Positions 41,381-49,533 of a stretch of 64,000 nt of DNA are shown one piece after another. Made by a program: the position numbers and the translations under genes. Within the stretch, counting starts at the first letter, position 1. Every line of letters begins with the position of its first letter. Below the pieces are notes generated by a model that searched no databases, was not told the DNA's origin, and saw only the letters and a program-made list of their open reading frames with translations. The DNA comes from Rathayibacter oskolensis (GTDB lineage: Bacteria > Actinomycetota > Actinomycetes > Actinomycetales > Microbacteriaceae): positions 682,001 to 746,000 of the forward strand of contig NZ_FXBM01000002.1 in the NCBI RefSeq assembly GCF_900177245.1. Reading direction: 5' to 3'.

Positions 41381-42337
41381 TCAGGCGCCGCCCGTGATCA
41401 CGTCGATCAGGTGCGGTGCGAACGGCTCCTCGAGCCCCAGCACGAAGCGGGTGCGCGACCCCTCCGGGTGCACGTCGCGGTAGATGCCGCGCAGGTCGGG
41501 GAGCGTCTGGCCCCGGCCGGGGCCCGAGGTCGCGTCGACCTCGACCGGCACGCGCGGGGCCGAGGAGAGGGCGATCGCGTCGACCGCGATCGCGGCGGCC
41601 ATCGGATCGTGCAGCGCCGCCGTGCGCTCGCCGAAGTGGCCGACGTAGAAGTCGAAGTAGTAGTCGAGCGCCCGTCCGATCGCCTCGGCGAGCGCGTCGC
41701 CCGACTCGAGCAGGACCGCGCGGTTCTCCTCGGTCATCAGATGCCGCATCGTGACGTCGAGCGGGACGAGGGTGAGGTCCCAGTCGGCGGCGACCACCTC
41801 GGCCGCCGCAGCGGGGTCGTGCCAGATGTTCGCCTCGGCGACGGCGCTCACGTTGCCCGGAGCCAGCGCGGCGCCGCCCATGACGGTCACCGAGTGCAGG
41901 AGGGTCGTCAGCTCCGGGTGCCTGCGCAGCGCGAGGGCGACGTTCGTCAGCGGCCCGATCGCCACCAGCCGCAGCTCGCCCTCGTGCAGGCGGGCGAGGC
42001 GGAGGAGGAGGTCGGCGGGGTCCTCGTCGACCGGCTCGCCGCCGGACGGGAGGTCGACGCCTCCGATGCCGTTGTCGCCGTGCACGTGCGGAGAGCCGCC
42101 CGCGTACTCCTCTTCGAGGAAGTGGTGGGCGCCGACGGCGACCGGGACCTCGGTGCGGCCCGCGAGGGCGAGCAGCCCGAGGCTGTTCACCGCGGCCTGT
42201 CTCGCGTCGGTGTTGCCGCTGACGGTGCTGATGCCGACGAGCTCGGCGCGGGGGGAGCGCAGCAGGTAGGCGAGGGCGAGCGAGTCGTCGATGCCGGTGT
42301 CGCAGTCGAGGAAGACGGGGACGGTCGGTGCGGTCAC
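41381..42337 (-). CDS. Nucleoside hydrolase (IunH-type)
   Basis: A 318-residue enzyme cleaving the N-glycosidic bond of nucleosides to base and ribose. The calcium-binding motif DCDTGIDDSLALAYLL is at the N-terminus, followed by GNTDARQAAVNSL, IGPLTNVALAL and ANIWHDPAAAAEV; the active-site HDPMAAA is near residue 260. I start at the GTG at 42337, after GGAG; an ATG 13 codons upstream (42376) is possible. It diverges from the FadR-type regulator gene, which may control it. Confidence 0.92.
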   Translation of the reverse strand: MTAPTVPVFLDCDTGIDDSLALAYLLRSPRAELVGISTVSGNTDARQAAVNSLGLLALAGRTEVPVAVGAHHFLEEEYAGGSPHVHGDNGIGGVDLPSGGEPVDEDPADLLLRLARLHEGELRLVAIGPLTNVALALRRHPELTTLLHSVTVMGGAALAPGNVSAVAEANIWHDPAAAAEVVAADWDLTLVPLDVTMRHLMTEENRAVLLESGDALAEAIGRALDYYFDFYVGHFGERTAALHDPMAAAIAVDAIALSSAPRVPVEVDATSGPGRGQTLPDLRGIYRDVHPEGSRTRFVLGLEEPFAPHLIDVITGGA

Positions 42338-42512
42338 GGGACTCCGATCAGCGGCGGGGAAGGGGGCGACGGGCATCGGCGACCGGCAGGCTCCATTCTG
42401 GCGCACCTGCACCACTCGGTTCACCGCGCCGGCCCGCGCTCGGGCCGCCGGTCTCGAGAGCCGCGGGTAGCCTGAGCGGGCGCGGTCCGCGCACCCGAGG
42501 CGAGGAGGAGCC

Positions 42513-43217
42513 GTGCCGCGTCCGTCGCTCGTCTCCACCGTCGCCGACGCCCTGCTCGACGACATCGTCGCCGGCCGCATCCCGGTCGGCTCCGAGCTGC
42601 CCAGCGAGGCGGAGCTCGCGCTCGCGCACGACGTCAGCCGCGCGACCATGCGCGAGGCCCTGGGGCGCCTCCAGGGTCTGAATGTGATCGACGCCCGGCG
42701 CGGCAAGCGCGGGTCGGTGAACCCCGTGGAGCGCTGGGCCGATCTGGAGCCCATCCTCCGGGCGACCGCCTCCGGTGTCGACTCCGAGGCGGCGTCGCTG
42801 CACCTGATCGAGGTGCGCGAGATGATCGAGACCGGCGCGTCGGCGCTCGCCGCCACCCGCCGCTCCGACTCCGATCTCGAGCGGATGGAGGAGGAGCTCG
42901 CCCGGATGCACGCGGCGCACGCCGACGGCGACCTCGCCGCATTCGTCGCCGCCGACATCGCCTTCCACGACGTGATCCTCGCGGCGACGGGCAACGTGTT
43001 CGTCGCCGCCGTCTTCGCGCCTCTCGCGAAGGTGATGCGGGCCAAGCGCGAGCAGACCTCGGCCCTCGTGCAGATCCAGCAGAACGCGCTCGTCAAGCAC
43101 CGCGCGGTGCTCGACGCGATCCGCTCAGGAGACGCCGACGCCTCCCGTGCCGCGATGGCCGATCACATCAGCCAGACCGCCGAGGACCTCCACCGCTACG
43201 TCCTCCCGCGGGAGTGA
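42513..43217 (+). CDS. FadR/GntR family regulator with FCD domain
   Basis: A 234-residue regulator: N-terminal winged helix (LPSEAELALAHDVSRATMREALGRLQGLNVI) and a helical FCD effector domain with likely metal-binding His/Asp (DIAFHDVILAATGN). Strong GAGGAGGAG before the GTG. FadR-type regulators typically sense organic acids, fitting the DUF1537 kinase and dehydrogenase genes just downstream. Its coding end overlaps the opposite-strand TfoX-like gene by 50 nt. Confidence 0.92.
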   Translation: MPRPSLVSTVADALLDDIVAGRIPVGSELPSEAELALAHDVSRATMREALGRLQGLNVIDARRGKRGSVNPVERWADLEPILRATASGVDSEAASLHLIEVREMIETGASALAATRRSDSDLERMEEELARMHAAHADGDLAAFVAADIAFHDVILAATGNVFVAAVFAPLAKVMRAKREQTSALVQIQQNALVKHRAVLDAIRSGDADASRAAMADHISQTAEDLHRYVLPRE

Positions 43218-43566
43218 CGGGCGAGGAGGCGTTCGCCCTCGCGTAGCCCAGCGCGGTCAGCACGTGCGGGGTCCAGTGCTCGAGTGCGGCCCGGTCGTCG
43301 TCGAGTCGCGGCACGCTCACCCACTCCCGGAGGGTCCGCGCGCCCATGACGACCGGCTCGGCGCGGCCCTCGCCGATCAGTCCGAGCGTGTCCTCGCGGG
43401 TCAGCTTCACGATGAGCTGAGCGTCGTGACTGAGGAAGCAGACGACCTTGCCGCGGTGGCGGATCGCCGGTGAGCCGAACATGGTCGCGATGTCGACGTC
43501 GTCGATCGCGCTGTGCTCGATCAGCTCCTCGAGCAGCCGTCGCCTGTCCTCGATCGGGATCGCCAT
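43168..43566 (-). CDS. TfoX N-terminal-domain-like small protein
   Basis: A 132-residue protein resembling the TfoX N-terminal domain (ATMFGSPAIRHRGKVVCFL, LIVKLTREDTLGLIGEG, MGARTLREWVSVP), a fold also seen in short YdhG/MmcQ-like proteins. The last 25 residues are low-complexity and lie opposite the end of the FadR gene. The ATG is 6 nt after TAGCAT, so probably leaderless. No function can be assigned; competence involvement is not implied. Confidence 0.8.
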   Translation of the reverse strand: MAIPIEDRRRLLEELIEHSAIDDVDIATMFGSPAIRHRGKVVCFLSHDAQLIVKLTREDTLGLIGEGRAEPVVMGARTLREWVSVPRLDDDRAALEHWTPHVLTALGYARANASSPVTPAGGRSGGGPRRSG

Positions 43567-43617
43567 GCCCGGATGCTACTCGCGCACCCGGTCGCGCGAC
43601 GGGCCGGTTTCGACCTC

Positions 43618-43656
43618 TTGACGAGCGGATCGCAACTTGTATGATATCTGATACCT
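43618..43656 (+). promoter_or_regulatory. Promoter and candidate FadR-type operator for the DUF1537 operon
   Basis: -35 TTGACG (43618-43623), 16-nt spacer, -10 TATGAT (43640-43645). The -10 lies inside GTATGATATCTGATAC (43639-43654), an AT-rich imperfect inverted repeat of the size GntR/FadR regulators bind. Binding there would block polymerase. Confidence 0.6.
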
Positions 43657-43673
43657 AGGACGAAGGAGTACCG

Positions 43674-45098
43674 GTGATCTCGGAATCGACGCTGCTGGAG
43701 CAGTACCCGGCGGACGTGCCCGTCGAGGCGGCGGCGGTCGCCCGCACCCGGACCTCCCGCACGCCCGTGCTGATCGTGCTCGACGACGATCCGACCGGCA
43801 CCCAGTCGGTCGCCGACCTCCCCGTGCTCACGGCCTGGAGCGAGGACGACCTGCGCTGGGCGCTCGGCACCGGGGCACCCGCGGTCTACGTGCTGACCAA
43901 CACCCGGAGCCTCGCGCCCGAGACCGCCGCCGCGCGCACCCGCGAGATCGTCGGGAACGCGCTCGCCGCCTCCGGTGCCCTCGATCTGCCGGTGGCGTTC
44001 GTCAGCCGCGGGGACTCGACGCTGCGCGGCCACTTCCCCCTCGAGACCGACGAGATCACAGCGGCGGTGGGAGCGGCGGTCGACGCCGTGCTGCTCGTGC
44101 CCGCGTTCCCCGACGCCGGTCGCGTCACCCTCGGCGGCGTGCACTACATGCGCGCGCCCGAGGGTCTGCAGCCGGTCGCCGAGACCGAGTTCGCCCGCGA
44201 CTCGACCTTCGGCTACGCGCACTCCGACCTGCGCGAGTGGGTGCAGGAGAAGACCGGCGGCCGCTGGAGTGCCGAGCAGGTCGTCACTCTCGACCTGTCG
44301 ACCATCCGCGCCGGTGCCGAGGCGATCGCCGCTGTCCTCGCGCCGCTGACCGGGGGAGTGCCCGTCGTCGTGGACGCCGTCACCGAGGACGACCTCCGCC
44401 TGCTCGCCCTCGGACTCGCGGCGGCCGAGGAGGCGGGCGCCCGCCTGCTCTACCGGGTCGGGCCGCCCTTCGTCCGCGCCCGCATCGGGCAGGCGGTGCA
44501 CCCTCCGCTCACGTCCGCCGAGATCTTCCCGGAGGCATCGCCCGCCGACTCCGTGCGCGGCGGCCTCGTGGTGGTCGGCTCGCACGTCGGCCTCACGTCG
44601 CGGCAGCTCGCGCGCCTCGCCGACACCGGCACCCTCGGCGCCACCCTCGAGATCGACGTCGATGCCGCGGTCGACCCGGCGCGCGCCGGAGCCCATCTCG
44701 CCGAGGTCGTCGAGCAGGCCGTGGCCGCGCTCGCCGACGGCGACGTCGCCGTGCACACGAGCCGCTCGCTGCGCCGCGCCCTCGACCCGCAGGAGAGCCT
44801 CGACATCTCGCGTCGCGTCTCGGCCGCGGTCGTCGCCGTGGTGCAGGGGGTGCTGGCCCGGGTCCGCCCGCGGTTCGTGATCGCGAAGGGCGGCATCACC
44901 TCGAGCGACGTCGCCTCCGAGGGGCTCCGCATCCGCCGCGCGATCGTCCGCGGCCCGATGCTCCCCGGCATCGTCTCGCTCTGGGAGCCCGTCGAGGGCC
45001 CGGCAGCGGGCATCCCCTACATCGTGTTCGCCGGCAACGTCGGCGACGACGACTCGCTGGCGCAGGTCGCCGCGACCCTCCGCGCACCCGCCCGCTGA
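43674..45098 (+). CDS. Four-carbon acid sugar kinase family protein (DUF1537)
   Basis: A 474-residue kinase of the OtnK/DtnK type that phosphorylates four-carbon sugar acids such as threonate or erythronate derivatives. The N-terminal sugar-binding domain opens LDDDPTGTQSVADLPVLT; the C-terminal nucleotide domain holds FVIAKGGITSSDVASEGL and GIVSLWEPVEGPAAGIPY. AGGAG lies before the GTG start. With the dehydrogenase that follows it resembles the Otn/Ltn pathway, but no aldolase or isomerase partner is adjacent. Confidence 0.9.
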   Translation: MISESTLLEQYPADVPVEAAAVARTRTSRTPVLIVLDDDPTGTQSVADLPVLTAWSEDDLRWALGTGAPAVYVLTNTRSLAPETAAARTREIVGNALAASGALDLPVAFVSRGDSTLRGHFPLETDEITAAVGAAVDAVLLVPAFPDAGRVTLGGVHYMRAPEGLQPVAETEFARDSTFGYAHSDLREWVQEKTGGRWSAEQVVTLDLSTIRAGAEAIAAVLAPLTGGVPVVVDAVTEDDLRLLALGLAAAEEAGARLLYRVGPPFVRARIGQAVHPPLTSAEIFPEASPADSVRGGLVVVGSHVGLTSRQLARLADTGTLGATLEIDVDAAVDPARAGAHLAEVVEQAVAALADGDVAVHTSRSLRRALDPQESLDISRRVSAAVVAVVQGVLARVRPRFVIAKGGITSSDVASEGLRIRRAIVRGPMLPGIVSLWEPVEGPAAGIPYIVFAGNVGDDDSLAQVAATLRAPAR

Positions 45099-45119
45099 CC
45101 CCGACCCCTGGAGAACCCC

Positions 45120-46010
45120 ATGACCCCCTACACCGTCGCCGTCCTCGGACTCGGCGCCATGGGCCTGCCGATGGCCACGCGCCTCGCCGGCTCGCTGACC
45201 GTCCACGGCTTCGACATCGCCGAGCCGCGCCTCGAGCTCGCGCGGGAGGCGGGCATCCGGCCGTTCGGCTCCGCCCGCGAGGCGGTGTCCGGCGCCGACG
45301 CGACCCTCCTCGCGGTCCGCAACAGCGCTCAGCTGCGCGAGGTCCTCTTCGGCGGCGCGGAGGCGGAGGGGATCGCGTCGGCGCTCCTCCCCGGCTCGGT
45401 CGTCATCATGACCAGCACCGTCGGCATCACCGACGTCGTCGAGGTGGCGGCGGCGCTCGCCGAGCACGGCGTCGAACTGGTCGACGCGCCCCTCAGCGGC
45501 GGGCCGGTCCGCGCCGGAGAGGGCGACCTGCTGATCGTCGTCGGCGCCACTCCCGAGGCGCGCGAGAAGGCGCAGCCGGTGCTCGACCTGCTCGCCTCGA
45601 CCCTCAGCGTGATCGGGGACCGCCCGGGCGACGGCCAGGCCTTCAAGACGGTCAACCAGCTGCTGTGCGGGGTGCACATCGCGGCGGGTGCCGAGGCGCT
45701 GGCGCTCGCCTCCGCCCTCGGGCTCGACCCCGCGGCGACGCTCGAGACGCTCTCGGCCGGCGCCGCCGGATCGTTCATGCTCGCCAACCGAGGGCCGCGG
45801 ATGCTCCAGGCGGAGGAGGGCGCCGAGGTGCTCAGCCGCCTCGACATCTTCGTGAAGGACATGGGCATCGTCACGACCGCCGCCCGCGGGGCGGGCCTCG
45901 CGACCCCGGTCGCTGCGGCGGCGGAGCAGCTCTTCCTCCTGGGCGCCGCCCACGGACTGGCCGCCGCGGACGACTCCGCGGTCATCTCGGTGATCGCCCC
46001 CAGGGGCTGA
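45120..46010 (+). CDS. 3-hydroxyisobutyrate-dehydrogenase-like oxidoreductase (LtnD-like)
   Basis: A 296-residue beta-hydroxyacid dehydrogenase: Rossmann motif VLGLGAMGLPMATRLA, substrate-binding DAPLSGGPVRAGEGDLLIVVG and the catalytic Lys in GQAFKTVNQLLCGVHIAAGAE. In DUF1537 clusters this family oxidises threonate-type acids (LtnD), the inferred role here. GGAGA precedes the ATG; the gap to the kinase gene is 21 nt, so one operon. Convergent with menC, 3 nt apart. Confidence 0.9.
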   Translation: MTPYTVAVLGLGAMGLPMATRLAGSLTVHGFDIAEPRLELAREAGIRPFGSAREAVSGADATLLAVRNSAQLREVLFGGAEAEGIASALLPGSVVIMTSTVGITDVVEVAAALAEHGVELVDAPLSGGPVRAGEGDLLIVVGATPEAREKAQPVLDLLASTLSVIGDRPGDGQAFKTVNQLLCGVHIAAGAEALALASALGLDPAATLETLSAGAAGSFMLANRGPRMLQAEEGAEVLSRLDIFVKDMGIVTTAARGAGLATPVAAAAEQLFLLGAAHGLAAADDSAVISVIAPRG

Positions 46011-46013
46011 GGG

Positions 46014-47012
46014 TCAGAGCAGGGCGTACGCCGCGCTCAGCCGCGCGCGCCACCACGCGAGACGCTCGGGCGACACGGCGTGCCGGGCGAGCAGCTCCTC
46101 CGACACCTCGACGCGCCCCACCGGGATGGAGCCGTCGACCGGGCGGAGCGGTCGGTCGGTCACATCGACGGCGAGCAGCGAGGCCGTGCCGAGACCGCAG
46201 TCGTAGGGCAGCTCGGGCAGGGCCGCGGCGAGAGCCGCCCCCATCGCGAGCCCGACCGAGCTGTCGAGAGCGCTCGAGACGACGGCGGGGAGACCCGCCT
46301 CCGCCGTGATCGCGAGGGCACGGCGCACCCCGCCGAGGGGCTGCGCCTTCACGACCAGAAGGTCGGCCGCTCCCGCCCGGGCGACGGCGAGCGGATCGGA
46401 CGCCTTGCGGACGCTCTCGTCGGCCGCGATCGGGATGCCCATGTACTTCACGCGGTAGCGGAGCTCGACGAGGTCGTCGATGCTCGCGCACGGCTGCTCG
46501 ACGTACTCGAGATCGCAGGCGGCCATCGCGTGGAACGCGTGCTCGGCCTCGTCGACGTTCCAGGCCGCGTTCGCGTCGATGCGGATCCGACCCTCCGGCC
46601 CGAGCGCCCGGCGCACCTCCTCGACACGCGCGACGTCGTCGGCGAGGGTCTGCCCGCGCTCGGCGACCTTGACCTTCGCGGTCCGGCAGCCGTGGAAGCT
46701 CTCGAGGATCCCGGCGACCAGCTCGGGCGCCACCGCGGGGACCGTGGCGTTCACCGGGATCCGGTCGCGGAGCACCTCGGGCTGCGGGTTCCAGCCGTAG
46801 TCGAGGGCGGCGTGGAGCCAGGCGGCCGACTCCTCGGCGCCGTACTCGAGGAACGGCGAGAACTCCGTCCAGCCCTCGGGCCCGCGCACCAGCGCGATCT
46901 CGCGGTGGTCCACTCCGCGAAAGCGCGTGCGCAACGGCAGTGAGACGACGCGCAGGCCGGCGTCGACCTCGTCGAGGGAGGGGAGGGGGGAGCCGGGCAC
47001 GTCGTCGTCCAT
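46014..47012 (-). CDS. menC: o-Succinylbenzoate synthase
   Basis: A 332-residue enolase-superfamily enzyme dehydrating SHCHC to o-succinylbenzoate in menaquinone synthesis. Catalytic features: Lys in TAKVKVAERG, metal-binding Asp in RIDANAAWN, Glu in LEYVEQPCAS, Asp in IPIAADESV, and second-side Lys in LLVVKAQPLGG. GACAAT lies 6 nt before the ATG (47012), suggesting a leaderless transcript. It is separated from the other men genes by four unrelated ones. Confidence 0.94.
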   Translation of the reverse strand: MDDDVPGSPLPSLDEVDAGLRVVSLPLRTRFRGVDHREIALVRGPEGWTEFSPFLEYGAEESAAWLHAALDYGWNPQPEVLRDRIPVNATVPAVAPELVAGILESFHGCRTAKVKVAERGQTLADDVARVEEVRRALGPEGRIRIDANAAWNVDEAEHAFHAMAACDLEYVEQPCASIDDLVELRYRVKYMGIPIAADESVRKASDPLAVARAGAADLLVVKAQPLGGVRRALAITAEAGLPAVVSSALDSSVGLAMGAALAAALPELPYDCGLGTASLLAVDVTDRPLRPVDGSIPVGRVEVSEELLARHAVSPERLAWWRARLSAAYALL

Positions 47013-47216
47013 GCGGCCATTGTCCTCCGGGCCGCGGGTCGGCAGGACCGCGCGGCGGCCGACCAGCGGCGGGAGAGCGCTCCCCGATGTACCTCGACAA
47101 CACGTCCGAACGGTCCTAGCTTGTGCCCATCGGCATCCCGCCGCCGCGGTCGGAGCCCCGGACCGGTCGACCCGGCGACGGCTCCGCTCGCACACTCGAG
47201 TGCAAAGGAGCACCTC

Positions 47217-48374
47217 GTGAACAGACGCCTCGTCGTCGTGGCGGCAGCAGCCGCCGCGGTCACCGCCCTCGGAGTCGCGCCGGCCGCTCAGGCCGCCCCC
47301 TCCCCGCTGTCGTTCGTCTCGGTCACCGACCGCGCAACGGGCCTCTTCTCCCCCCTCAGCTTCGCGGTCGACGGCGGAGGCACCGCCTACGTCGCGCAGA
47401 ACTTCGCCGGCCTGCTCACCAGGGTCGCCCCCGACGGCACCACCTCGGTCGCGGCGAGCGCTCCCGGCTCCGAGATCGGCTCGGTGTCGGTCCGCGGGTC
47501 GACGGTCTACTACAGCGAGGGCGTCCAGGAGGAGGGCACCGCGCTGCTGAAGTCCGTGTCGACCTCCGGCGGCGCGCCGGTGACCCTCGCCGATCTCGGC
47601 GCGTACGAGGCGAGCGCGAACCCCGACTCCGTCAACACCTACGGCTTCGTCGGCCTGCCCTCGGAGTGCGCCGCCCTGGTCGATCCCGCCGTCGCGGGTC
47701 CCGCCTCCTACAGCGGAGTCGTCGACGTGCACCCCTACGCCTCGGCGGCGACCAGCGCGGGCGTCTACGTCGCCGACGCCGCGGGCAACGCGATCCTCAA
47801 GGTGGCTCCGGGCGGCGCGGTCTCGACCGTCGCGGTCCTGCCGGCGACCGCTCCGGTCACCATCACGGCAGACCTCGCCGCGGCGTTCGGGTTCCCGTCC
47901 TGCACCGCCGGTTACGGCTACTCCTTCGAGCCGGTCCCGACCGACATCGAGGTCGGCCCCGGCGGCTGGCTCTACGTGACGTCGCTCCCCGGCGGGCCGG
48001 AGGACGCGAGTCTCGGTGCCCGCGGCTCGGTCGTGAAGGTGAACCCCGCCACGGGCGAGGTGCGCACCGTCGCGACCGGGCTGATCAGCGCCACCGGCCT
48101 CGCCGTCGACCGCTACACCGGCACGATCGCGGTCACAGAGCTGTACGGCGGCCCCCAGGGCACCGGCCGGGTCGCCCTGGTGCTCCCGGGTGCCTCGACG
48201 CCGATCACGGGTCTCGCGGTCACGTCCCCCGCGGCGATCGAGCTGCGCAGCGGCGCGCTCTACGTCGCGCGCAACGCGTTCGTCCTCTCGCCGGAGGGAG
48301 CGCCGCAGGCCGTCGGAACGCTGACGGTCGCGCGCCTGAAGGGCTTTGGAGCCGCGATGAACGCGATCGACTGA
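47217..48374 (+). CDS. Secreted ScyD/ScyE-like beta-propeller protein
   Basis: A 385-residue exported protein: signal peptide ending AAQA, then repeated propeller-like blades (SFAVDGGGTAYVAQNFAGLLTRV, GVYVADAAGNAILKVAPGG, GLAVDRYTGTIAVTELYGG). It resembles the ScyD/ScyE family named from cyanobacterial scytonemin clusters, but in actinobacteria these proteins have no known function. There is no anchor, so it is probably released. AAAGGAG precedes the GTG start at 47217. Confidence 0.85.
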   Translation: MNRRLVVVAAAAAAVTALGVAPAAQAAPSPLSFVSVTDRATGLFSPLSFAVDGGGTAYVAQNFAGLLTRVAPDGTTSVAASAPGSEIGSVSVRGSTVYYSEGVQEEGTALLKSVSTSGGAPVTLADLGAYEASANPDSVNTYGFVGLPSECAALVDPAVAGPASYSGVVDVHPYASAATSAGVYVADAAGNAILKVAPGGAVSTVAVLPATAPVTITADLAAAFGFPSCTAGYGYSFEPVPTDIEVGPGGWLYVTSLPGGPEDASLGARGSVVKVNPATGEVRTVATGLISATGLAVDRYTGTIAVTELYGGPQGTGRVALVLPGASTPITGLAVTSPAAIELRSGALYVARNAFVLSPEGAPQAVGTLTVARLKGFGAAMNAID

Positions 48375-48509
48375 CCGGGTCCCGCGGCGGCGGGAGGGGC
48401 CGGTACGACTCGGCCCTCCCGCTGCCCCGGGGAGGTCTCCCGCCCACGCCACCCGGGCGCCCCTCCGTGCCAGACTGGCGAGGCTGCCGCTCGACACCGG
48501 AGGAACGCG

Positions 48510-49454
48510 ATGAGTCAGATCCCGATGGGCCCGCCGACGACGCCCCCGGCCACTCCTCCCGGACAGCCCGGACAGCCCGCCTCCGGACGCCGTCCTCTCG
48601 GCACCGGCGGCTGGATCGCGATCGCCTCGAGCGCCGTCGTCGGCCTGCTCTACACGGCGGTCCTCGGCGGCCTGCTCGCGCTGAGCGTGGGCGCGGCGGT
48701 CGACGTCGCCGCCGACGCCGTGCCGACGGACGTGCCCGGATTCACGGACGACCCCTTCGGCTCGACCGACGACCCCTTCGGCTCCACCGACGACCCCTTC
48801 GCCGAGGGCGACTCCAGCGACCCGTACTTCGACTACCCCGGCTACGAGGACGGCGACGCCGCGGTCGTGCTCGATCAGCCCTCGGCCGAGGCCGCGATCG
48901 CCGTGTCGACGGCCGCGGTCGCCGCGGTCGAGGCCGCCGTCATCGGCGAGTGGGAGTCGGCCGACGACGAGTACTACGAGCGCACCGACAACGTCTACGG
49001 CGGCCCCTCCCTCCTCTACAACTACATCTCGGCCACCGACTACGCCGTGGCCGATCTGAGCACCGCCGCCGACAAGCAGGCGGTCGTCGACCTCTTCACC
49101 GCCGCCGTCGCGCCGCTCGGGTTCGACGAGATCGACATCGCCGACACTCCCGGCGAGTGGTCGCAGGTGGGCTACGACTTCCGCGGCGACCTCACCGACG
49201 AGGAGGCCTCCGCCAGCCTCTGGGTGGTGACCGCCTACTCGACGACGCAGTCCGTCCCCGCCATCGAGCTCGGCCTGGTCGACCTCGACTCCGACCCCTC
49301 GGGCGAGGTGCAGGCGATGCTCGACGACGTCGGAGTCACGCCGTCGGAGCAGGGCGCGTTCCTCGCCGGATACGCGAACAGCATCCTCGAGGAGGGCGAC
49401 CGCGCCGAGTTCACCGACCGCATGGAGGAGTTCGGCGGAGTCGCCGCGACCTGA
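48510..49454 (+). CDS. Hypothetical membrane-anchored protein with DDPFGST repeats
   Basis: A 314-residue protein I do not recognise. A Pro/Gly-rich cytoplasmic N-terminus (about 30 residues) and one membrane helix (about 36-60) are followed by an acidic linker in which an 18-bp unit (coding for TDDPFGS) is repeated three times (about 48744-48803), then a folded extracellular domain of about 200 residues rich in Asp/Glu/Tyr. GGAGG lies before the ATG. The promoter-like TGCCAGACT about 40 nt upstream matches that of the EamA gene. Confidence 0.8.
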   Translation: MSQIPMGPPTTPPATPPGQPGQPASGRRPLGTGGWIAIASSAVVGLLYTAVLGGLLALSVGAAVDVAADAVPTDVPGFTDDPFGSTDDPFGSTDDPFAEGDSSDPYFDYPGYEDGDAAVVLDQPSAEAAIAVSTAAVAAVEAAVIGEWESADDEYYERTDNVYGGPSLLYNYISATDYAVADLSTAADKQAVVDLFTAAVAPLGFDEIDIADTPGEWSQVGYDFRGDLTDEEASASLWVVTAYSTTQSVPAIELGLVDLDSDPSGEVQAMLDDVGVTPSEQGAFLAGYANSILEEGDRAEFTDRMEEFGGVAAT

Positions 49455-49533
49455 TCGGCCGCGGCCCGGTACCGGCATCCGGTCGAGGTCGCAAGCCCGC
49501 GCCCGGGCGGTCGCTCCCGCCTAGCGTGAGGGC

